Shown here: piece by piece, positions 18,940 through 23,750 of the stretch
Layout of the letters: each line of letters opens with the position of its first letter
Numbering within the stretch: the stretch's first letter is position 1
Made by a program: the position numbers and the translations under genes
The notes under the pieces: model-generated
What the model saw: only the letters and a program-made list of their open reading frames with translations
Told to the model about the DNA's origin: nothing
The model's database searches: none
DNA from: Conus ventricosus
Lineage: Eukaryota; Mollusca; Gastropoda; Neogastropoda; Conidae
Assembly (NCBI GenBank): GCA_018398815.1
Contig: CM031611.1
Coordinates: forward strand, 39,724,372 to 39,748,121
Reading direction: 5' to 3'
DNA length: 23,750 bases

Positions 18940-19650
18940 GGGGGGGGGGGGGGGGGTATGTGTGGGCCCCAGGGTGGTTGCTTTGGCTTGGATTTGCTCA
19001 GGAACGTGCGGGGGTTCCCGCCTCTTTTCCCGGGTGTAATTTGGGTTTGGGCCCGGGTGGGGGGAAAAATTTATGCTGCTGTACAGAGGAGGGGGGGGAA
19101 AAGGGGGTTTTGGAGGGCGGCAAATGGATATCTAGAAAAACAAGATGGAAAGGGGGCAGGGGGAAAGGTTTGGGAAAGGGGAGGGGTGAATGGCTGTAGG
19201 GGGCACAGGGGGGGATGGAAGTGGAAGGAGGGGAGTGGGTGGAAGATGTGCCCGAGGGGGGGGGGTGGGAAATGGAAGGTTTGAGGGGGGTGGGTGGGAA
19301 GCCTGTTGCAGGGGGGGACGGGGGGAAGTGGAAGGGAGAGGGGAGGGGGTGGAAGATGTGGCAGAGGGGGGAAAAAAGGGGGGGAAGTGGAAAGGGAAAG
19401 GGGAGTGGGTGGAAGATTTTGGGGAGAGGGGAATGGGTTTGGGAAAATGACAGGTGGGGGGGGGTGGGTTTTAAAGCACATTTGGGGGGGGCCGGGGCAG
19501 GGGAAGTGGCGGGGGGAGGGGAAAAAGAGGGGGAAGCCCCCCGGCAGGGGGGAAGGGTGGAAACGATGGAGGTTTTTGGGGGAAAAGAAGGAGAGAGAGA
19601 GAGAGAGAGAGAGTGAGGAGAGGAAAAGAGAAGGGGGGGGAGAGGAGGAG
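18940..19650 (+). repeat. G-rich purine region with diverged 55-60-bp tandem repeats
   Basis: About 700 bp of G-dominant sequence. GTGGAAGATG-type cores at 19239, 19294 (diverged), 19349 and 19409 are each preceded by GGAAGTGGAAGGGAGAGGGG-like sequence, which indicates about four diverged copies. A GA run ends it (19589-19612). Pro/Ser/Phe frames on the minus strand up to 242 codons are compositional. Confidence 0.7.
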
Positions 19651-19779
19651 CAAATGCAATACGTTGTTTTTTTCTCCCTAAACTGTAAATGCTGTTTAAA
19701 GTGCCAAACCCATTCCTCTTTTCCACTTTAGGAGAAGAAAAAGAGATGAATTAGGGGGAAGAGAAAAAAATTTTGTTTT

Positions 19780-19892
19780 GTGTATGTGTGTGGCATGGTG
19801 CGTGCGTGCGTTTCGTGCGTTTTGCGTGTGTGTGTGTGGGGGGTGTGGGGTGTGGGTGTTGTGTGTTTTTGTGGGTGTGTGTGTGTGTGTGA
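19780..19892 (+). repeat. Degraded (TG)n with CGTGCGTGC core
   Basis: TG repeats interrupted by GCGTGCGTGCG (19799-19809), TTTCGTGCG and G-runs. Confidence 0.8.
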
Positions 19893-20032
19893 CCACAAAA
19901 TCATACGCACTTGAAATACCCAACCCGAAATTCAGACCCGATAACTTCACGTGACATTTATTTTTCTAATTTCCCACCAAAGGAACCCGTTTTCTTTAAA
20001 CGGTTCCCGACTTCTCTGTGATGTTGCCACAG

Positions 20033-20154
20033 GAAAGAAGGAGCAGATCGAGGCGGCCATCGCTGTCAGCCTCCGTCATGGGATTGGCAAAAAAATACAA
20101 AACAAAACCACAAAAGGCCCCGAAAATACGTGAATTCGCCATAAGAGATTCCCG
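20033..20154 (+). CDS. Candidate exon fragment with UIM-like core
   Basis: GTTGCCACAG (20023-20032) is a reasonable splice acceptor after a pyrimidine-rich stretch. The following frame reads KKEQIEAAIAVSLRHGIGK. Within it I-E-A-A-I-A-V-S fits the ubiquitin-interacting motif core (hydrophobic-x-x-Ala-x-x-x-Ser), as seen in deubiquitinases and endocytic adaptors; the trailing acidic position is not acidic (His). The block is GC-rich (20040-20095) unlike its neighbours. The frame stops at 20131, before a donor-like CCGTG|GTAAAT at 20155, and homopolymer errors (A7 at 20089-20095) could explain the early stop. An alternative frame (20018-20206) is Arg/Ser-rich and stays open through the donor. 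Function not assigned. Confidence 0.22.
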
Positions 20155-20227
20155 TGGTAAATGGGACATAGAAGGGGGAAATACTGATGGAGGGATATGG
20201 GGATGACAAAAGCCGGTCATGTTGACC

Positions 20228-20310
20228 CCGGGGGCCTTGTGGTGGAGTGGTTAGGGGGGTGCAGAAAAAGGGGTTTTTCCAAAATTTACTGGGGGCGAAA
20301 ACATAGGGCA
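20228..20310 (+). mobile_element. Probable degraded SINE head
   Basis: GGCCTTGTGGTGGAGTGGTT closely resembles the 5' part and A box of tRNA-derived SINEs. About 50 bp later GGGGCGAAAACATAGGG is consistent with a B box distorted by homopolymer errors. It cannot be a functional tRNA. Confidence 0.38.
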
Positions 20311-20360
20311 TTTTGTTTGTGCTGTTCTGGGGGAAAAGCAGGGGCGCTTTTTATCAGCAG

Positions 20361-20670
20361 ATGATCTATCTTTTTCTTTCTATCTATTATCTTTCTATCT
20401 AAATTTTCAAACTATCTATCTATCTTTTTTCAATTTTTTATTTTCTTTTTTTCATCTTTTATTTTGTCCGTCCCTCTGTCTGTTAATATAATCTGTCTGT
20501 TGCCTTTGGGTTTTCAGGCCCGTTTATCCCTTCATCCATCCATCTGCCTGTCTTTTTGGGCTGTCCTTTGGGATGTCTTATATCTATCTGTCTCTCTATC
20601 TGGGCTTTTCTGCCCGGTTGTCAGCCTGTTATTTCCCTTCATCCCTCCATCTGCCCCCGTCTAAACTGTC
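20361..20670 (+). repeat. Degenerate (TATC)/(CTGT)/(CATC) tetranucleotide region
   Basis: TATC tetramers (20361-20430), then CTGT and CCATC tetramers interspersed with T and G runs to about 20670. Confidence 0.75.
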
Positions 20671-20726
20671 TGTTGTCCATTTTAAAAAAATTTTGCACCC
20701 GTTGGTATAAATTGTACAGATAAAAC

Positions 20727-20928
20727 TTTGAAAGAGGGGTGTTAGTTACCGCCAATGGGCATTGACAAACAAAAAAAAAAATGACAAGACCTGTTTTTTT
20801 CATGTGCTTTGTTTGTAATATCATTGGCGGTAAAATCCACCCCCGGTATAAAGGAAGTGTCCCCCAGGGTGTATCAGCCTGCGTCGAGCAAAGAAAAAAA
20901 GAAAGAAACTAACACCCCCTCTTTCAAA
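20727..20928. repeat. Imperfect foldback (inverted repeat)
   Basis: Left arm TTTGAAAGAGGGGTGTTAGTT (20727-20747) pairs with 20907-20928, which has one extra C. TTACCGCCAATG (20746-20757) pairs with CATTGGCGGTAA (20822-20833). GACAAACAAA (20764-20773) pairs nearly with TTTGTTTGTA (20808-20817). The right side carries about 74 extra bp (20834-20906) between its two arm blocks. This could be a MITE-like foldback element interrupted on one arm. Confidence 0.6.
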
Positions 20929-20990
20929 AATTTTGCTTTTTGGGTCCGCCGTCAGTCACTTTTTGAAAATTGTAAGTTTTTGAAAAGAAC

Positions 20991-21300
20991 TCGCTGTTTT
21001 CTGTTTTCCCTTTAAAGTTGTGGTTTTGTGTGTGGCACAGCGCGTAAATGTAAGAAAGCAATCACTTTTTTTCTGTCCCTTCATTGTGTTTGTGTGGGGC
21101 ACAGCGCCCGAACTGTATTCTGAATTGCCCCCGGGACTGTTCTGCCATGAATCAACCCGGTTTTAGTTTTGCTGTGCTGTGCTGTTTTGTTTTTGTGTTG
21201 GGTCGGTGATTTCCCTTGCAGCCTTTCTGTATGGTGCATGGAAAAGCGTTGTGTTGCATTGTCGTGACTGTGTTTTTGGCGGAAACATTGTGGCATCTAC
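20991..21300. other. Unique T/G-rich DNA with a short direct repeat
   Basis: TTTTGTGTGTGGCACAGCGC (21023-21042) and a similar GTGTTTGTGTGGGGCACAGCGCC copy near 21087-21109 lie about 64 bp apart. No gene is recognised. Confidence 0.45.
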
Positions 21301-21363
21301 CGTTTCTGTGTTGCATTAGATTGTGATACACCGTATTGTCTTGTATGGTGCGTTTTCGTAATA

Positions 21364-21480
21364 AATATTATACATACATACATACATACATAACATACAT
21401 ACATCCGTACACGCATACATGTATCTATATACATACATGCATGCATGCATGCATACATAATACATGCATACATGCATATC
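21364..21480 (+). repeat. (ATAC/ATGC)n tetranucleotide repeat
   Basis: ATAC tetramers with TGCA-containing interruptions; the minus-strand Met/Tyr/Cys/Val frames are artefacts. Confidence 0.92.
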
Positions 21481-21594
21481 AATCATTTTAATTACAAACT
21501 TTGTGACAACTACAATTATGCAATGCAACCTTGTACATTAATGTTCAAAACACCAACAACAGGACTGTAATAGAAACTCACTATCCACGCACAC

Positions 21595-21597
<3 letters not shown>

Positions 21598-21631
<34 letters not shown>

Positions 21632-21648
21632 TCTCCATCTCCTCTCTC

Positions 21649-21700
<52 letters not shown>

Positions 21701-21702
21701 TC
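21598..21702 (+). repeat. (CT)n microsatellite
   Basis: CT repeats with CCT and CCAT interruptions over about 105 bp. Confidence 0.95.
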
Positions 21703-21789
21703 CCCTCCCCATTATATCTCGTTTTTTTAAATTTACATAGCATTTGCTCCGAATCTCACTGCCTCATGGGTTTTTTTTTTAAAACGATA

Positions 21790-21817
21790 GAGAGAGAGAG
21801 TGTGTGTGTGTGTGTGT

Positions 21818-21863
<46 letters not shown>

Positions 21864-21873
21864 CGCGCGTCTG

Positions 21874-21913
<40 letters not shown>

Positions 21914-21962
21914 TGTGTGTGTGTGTGTTGTGTGTGTGTTGTGTGCGTTTGGGGGGGGGGGT
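21790..21962 (+). repeat. (GA)n - (TG)n with ACGCGCGT interruption
   Basis: A short GA run, then TG arrays interrupted by GAACGCGCGTCTGATG (21861-21876) and GTGGTG breaks, ending in a G-run (21951-21961). Confidence 0.95.
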
Positions 21963-22327
21963 GTATTTGAGTGGGTAGAGGGAGGTGGTCTTATGAAAGT
22001 ATCATACATACATACACATATCTGATTGTAATATGCTGCTGCTTTTAATGTCATTGTCCAGTTGTTGTTGTTGACGTTGCTGTTCTTGTTGTTTTTTATA
22101 CAATCACCCATCCTCACTGTTCGCCATCCTTTTTATGACACAAAAATGTTTATATTTAAATATTTCTGTTTTCAACCAGGCCATGCATTTTAAAACCAAT
22201 TTAAGGTCCAACCTGTTATTATTAGTGTTAAGAATGAGAGTCAAATAAAAACAAAGATCCTCTCACATCCATCCAAAACAAACAAAAACTAACATCAACA
22301 GTTGACATTTGAGAACTGCTACTTCTA

Positions 22328-22330
<3 letters not shown>
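21963..22330. other. Unique AT-rich DNA, no gene seen
   Basis: About 370 bp including a short GTT repeat (22062-22070) and TTTATATTTAAATATTTC. No coding or RNA feature is supportable. Confidence 0.5.
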
Positions 22331-22364
<34 letters not shown>

Positions 22365-22640
22365 CTCTCTCCTCTCTCTCTCTTCTCTTCTCTCTCTTCT
22401 CCTCTCTCTCTCTCTATCTCTTATCTCTCTCTCTCTCTCTCAATCTCTCTCTCTCTCCGCTTTATCTCTCTCTCTCTATCTCTGTATCTCTCTCAATCTC
22501 TCTCTCTCTTTGTCTCTCTGTCTCTCTTTGTCTGTCTGTGTGTCTGTCTCTGTCTGTCTGTTTGTCTCTGCCTCTCCCTGTCCCTCTGTCTGCCTGTCTG
22601 TCCGTCTGTCTGTCTGTCCATCTGTGTGAGTGTGCGTGCG
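22331..22640 (+). repeat. (CT)n grading into (TGTC)n and CGTGCGTGC
   Basis: CT repeats (22331-22522), CTGT tetramers (22523-22622), then GTGCGTGCGTGCGTGG (22631-22646). Confidence 0.94.
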
Positions 22641-22854
22641 TGCGTGGCGTGCGTGTGTGTATTACTTCCGTGGATGTGTTTCATGCCAACATTCTTGGAG
22701 TCTTCCAAACAGAATTGTTGTTGTTGTTGTTCGCTAGTTTCCTCATGGCTTGGCGTCTCCCCCCTCCCTCTCCTTTCCCCCACTACCACCACCACCTCTT
22801 CCCCCAACAACACAAATATAGGAACACATGCAAAAAATTCACGATGAAAAGGTA
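22641..22854. other. Unique spacer with (GTT)5 and C-rich patch
   Basis: A short GTT repeat (22717-22731), a C/T-rich patch (22758-22805) and AT-rich sequence leading into the terminal satellite. No gene is seen. Confidence 0.5.
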
Positions 22855-23750
22855 TGAAGTATGTTCAGATATGCCAGGCATTGAGAGCTGGCACACGAAG
22901 TATGTCCAATATGCCGGGCATTGAGAGTTGGGACATGAGTATGTCCAGATATGCCGGGCATTGAGAGGCTGGGCATGATGTCCAGATATGCCGGGCATTG
23001 AGAGGCTGGGCATGAAATATGTCCAGATATGCCGGGCATTGAGAGGCTGCTGGGACATGAAGTATGTCCAGATATGCCGGGCATTCAGAGGCTGGGACAT
23101 GATGTCCAGATATGTCGGGCATTGAGAGGCTGGGGCATGAAGTATGTCCAGATATGCCAGGCATTGAGAGGCTGGGGCATGAAGTATGTCCAGATATGCT
23201 GGGCATTGAGAGGCTGGGACATGAAGTATTTTCAGATAGCCGGGCATTGAGAGCTGGGCATGAAGTATGTCCAGATATGCCGGCATTGAGAGCTGGGGCA
23301 TGAAGTATGTCCCAGATATGCGGGCATTCAGAGGCTGGGACATGAGTTTCCAGATATGTCGGGCATTGAGAGGCTGGGCATGAAGTATGTCCAGATATGT
23401 TGGGCATTGAGAGGCTGGGACATGAAGTATGTCCAGATATGTCGGGCATTGAGAGGCTGGGGCATGCAGTATGTCCAGATATGCCGGGCATTCAGAGGCT
23501 GGGACATGATGTTCCAGATATGTCGGGCATTGAGAGAGCTGGGGCATGAAGTATGTCCAGATATTCCGGGCATTGAGAGCTGGGCATGAAATATGTCCAG
23601 ATATACCGGGCATTGAGAGGCTGGGCATGAAGTGTGTCCAGATATGCCGGGCATTCAGAGGCTGGGACATGATGTCCAGATATGTCGGGCATTGAGAGGC
23701 TGGGGCATGAAGTATGTCCAGATATGTCGGCATTGAGAGGCTGGGACATG
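22855..23750 (+). repeat. Satellite of about 41 bp, at least 22 copies, runs off the window end
   Basis: Unit: ATGAAGTATGTCCAGATATG then CCGGGCATTGAGAGGCTGGG plus GC or AC. The GCATT landmark occurs at 22878, 22918, 22958, 22995, 23036, 23081, 23119, 23161, 23203, 23244, 23283, 23324, 23363, 23404, 23446, 23488, 23527, 23570, 23610, 23651, 23689 and 23730. Periods are 37-45 bp, mostly 39-42, mean about 40.6. Short units lack AGTA in GACATGAAGTATGTCC. A GCATTCAGAG variant marks some units. Five of the six frames of the 42-bp unit lack stops, so the 316-codon minus-strand frame (22783-23733) is a by-product; it repeatedly switches between the three peptide versions of the unit. Confidence 0.96.

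Larger units (their letters stand above)
13861..20990. other. About 7-kb homopolymer-rich anomalous block
   Basis: Adjacent runs such as TTTTGGGGTTTTAAAACC, CCCAAAAATTTCCC and GGGGAAAA occur continuously, whereas 746-1703 and 6591-7800 do not show them. Microsatellites inside it (14080-14240, 20361-20640) also look smoothed. I infer a low-accuracy consensus rather than a biological feature. Any exon here would be broken by false indels or substitutions, so absence of genes in this block is weak evidence. Confidence 0.6.

Noticed and set aside
18998..19726. 242-codon Pro-rich minus-strand frame
   Set aside because: Direct consequence of the G-rich purine block; no domain or consistent composition apart from Pro/Ser/Phe/His.
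22855..23750. CRISPR-like array
   Set aside because: Units are contiguous 41-bp tandem repeats without unique spacers, in eukaryotic repeat-rich DNA.

Overview
This window looks like nuclear DNA from an animal, most probably a marine mollusc (gastropod-like). I infer this from the very high density of CA/GA microsatellites, tRNA-derived SINE heads, several minisatellite families, the absence of compact bacterial-style genes, and a recurrent GATAACCTCCCTTTGAACA-type motif. That motif is the reverse complement of an AAGGGAGGTTATC-like motif which I recall, but cannot verify here, as common in molluscan non-coding DNA. The species assignment is an inference. No protein-coding gene can be called with confidence. 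Long open frames here are translated CA, GA, CT, TG or minisatellite arrays, and one crosses the N gap.

Layout. 1-480: C-rich and purine-rich low-complexity DNA. 481-745: a promoter-like patch with one full CRE palindrome, three CAGGTG E-boxes and a TATA box about 32 bp upstream of an initiator-like site, although a B-box-like motif at 732-742 allows a SINE reading. 746-3548: single-copy-looking DNA broken by compound microsatellites. 3549-3960: a diverged minisatellite of about 59 bp. 3961-5930: polypurine, CT and CA blocks, ending in about 640 bp of CA-rich repeat with CG cores. 5931-7840: mostly unique DNA with small inverted repeats. 7841-9770: near-pure poly-G/poly-C tracts, GA arrays and a 100-N scaffold gap (8651-8750).

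9771-12350: TA and GATA repeats, then a minisatellite of 80/97-bp units in which six units carry an intact TGACGTCA (10170-10767). It is followed by a degenerate TATTG array (10862-11260) and two minus-strand tRNA-like SINE heads (11430-11520 and 12272-12340). 12351-13860: compound TG/TC/GGGC arrays including a strong G-quadruplex motif, a four-copy 24-bp repeat and TG/TGTC/CG arrays. 13861 to about 21000: about 7 kb with an abnormal excess of adjacent homopolymer runs, which I read as low-accuracy consensus and not as biology. It contains degraded SINE-like heads, a G-rich minisatellite, a candidate exon with a ubiquitin-interacting-motif-like core (20033-20154) and an imperfect foldback (20727-20928). 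21000-22850: ATAC, CT, TG and TGTC arrays. 22855-23750: at least 22 copies of a roughly 41-bp satellite with higher-order structure, running off the window end.

No new multi-gene system is visible. The most interesting items are the CRE-bearing minisatellite, the terminal 41-bp satellite, the promoter-like patch, and the 7-kb quality anomaly, which could hide a broken gene.
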